This document shows positions 23,279 through 23,394 of a DNA stretch of 23,394 nt, in pieces. The position numbers and the translations under genes are program-made. How positions within the stretch are numbered: position 1 is the stretch's first letter; each line of letters starts with the position of its first letter. The notes beneath the pieces are model-generated. The model worked only from the letters and a program-made list of their open reading frames with translations, did not search any database and was not told the DNA's origin. Source of the stretch: Alphaproteobacteria bacterium (GTDB lineage: Bacteria > Pseudomonadota > Alphaproteobacteria > Micavibrionales > Micavibrionaceae); NCBI GenBank assembly GCA_030432775.1, contig JAUILO010000015.1, forward strand, positions 1 to 23,394, in the 5' to 3' direction.

Positions 23279-23394
23279 TAGGAATAAAGACTGGAGATAC
23301 CATCTTGAAACCTACGGTGCAGATTTGTCCCGCTGGCCTGAAGATATCTTGCATAATCTTGATGTCGACCGGATAAAGAAAAGCCCTGAATATA
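23271..23394 (+). CDS. Small YGADLSRWP-motif protein, module 2 (3' partial)
   Basis: The ATG at 23271 lies within the end of the second sigma gene (8-base overlap), and the frame stays open to the window edge, giving 41 codons. It reads MINRNKDWRYHLETYGADLS and continues RWPEDILHNLDVDRIKK. The motif YGADLSRWP is identical to that of the protein after the first sigma gene, while the flanks differ. The rest is outside the window, so length and any membrane segment are unknown. Confidence 0.75.
   Translation, partial: MINRNKDWRYHLETYGADLSRWPEDILHNLDVDRIKKSPEY

Noticed and set aside
1..23394. CRISPR array, tRNA, rRNA, insertion sequence or phage genes
   Set aside because: No regularly spaced repeats, cloverleaf-like sequence, rRNA sequence, transposase or integrase motifs were seen on either strand by eye.

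Overview
The window looks like chromosomal DNA of a motile, Gram-negative, probably alphaproteobacterial organism. The reasons are the style of the hook and filament proteins, the small 'YGADxxRWP' proteins sitting directly after sigma-factor genes (a pattern I associate with Alphaproteobacteria), and outer-membrane and periplasmic systems throughout. FliD and FliS are present, which points away from Caulobacter- and rhizobium-type flagella. I did not compute GC or codon statistics, and the taxonomic guess is an inference.

Layout. (1) 1-782: the 3' end of a large haemagglutinin-repeat exoprotein gene on the + strand. It converges, across a bidirectional hairpin terminator, on a - strand gene (908-1990) whose protein carries TIKI/TraB/ChaN-superfamily-like motifs. 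(2) 2186-2554: a small orphan gene with its own terminator. (3) 2689-6189: a + strand metal (probably zinc) uptake operon made of a His/Cys-rich membrane-anchored small protein, an outer-membrane beta-barrel, a ZnuA-like binding protein and a ZnuB-like permease. No ATPase gene is adjacent. A 14-bp stem hides the ribosome binding site of the barrel gene. (4) 6231-10827: a - strand macA-macB-OprM/NodT tripartite efflux operon. (5) 10976-11818: a six-EF-hand protein gene with a strong terminator, next to the flagellar genes. (6) 11979-17808: a - strand hook operon, flgD-flgE-two small helical genes-flgK-flgL-FlgN-like gene. (7) 17809-18127: a divergent regulatory region with a mirrored duplicate element. 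(8) 18128-21700: + strand flagellin, fliD and fliS. (9) 21734-23394: two successive ECF sigma-factor genes, each overlapped at its 3' end by a gene for a small protein with the same YGADLSRWP motif. The second small protein runs off the window.

How the genes fit together. Regions 6-8 encode the outer part of the flagellum: hook scaffold and hook, the FlgK/FlgL junction, filament, cap, and export chaperones. The two sigma/small-protein modules follow fliS on the same strand and may link filament assembly or another signal to transcription. The repeated, translationally overlapped sigma plus YGADLSRWP module is the observation I consider most worth following. The SD-masking stem in the metal operon and the mirrored promoter-region element between flgD and flagellin come next.
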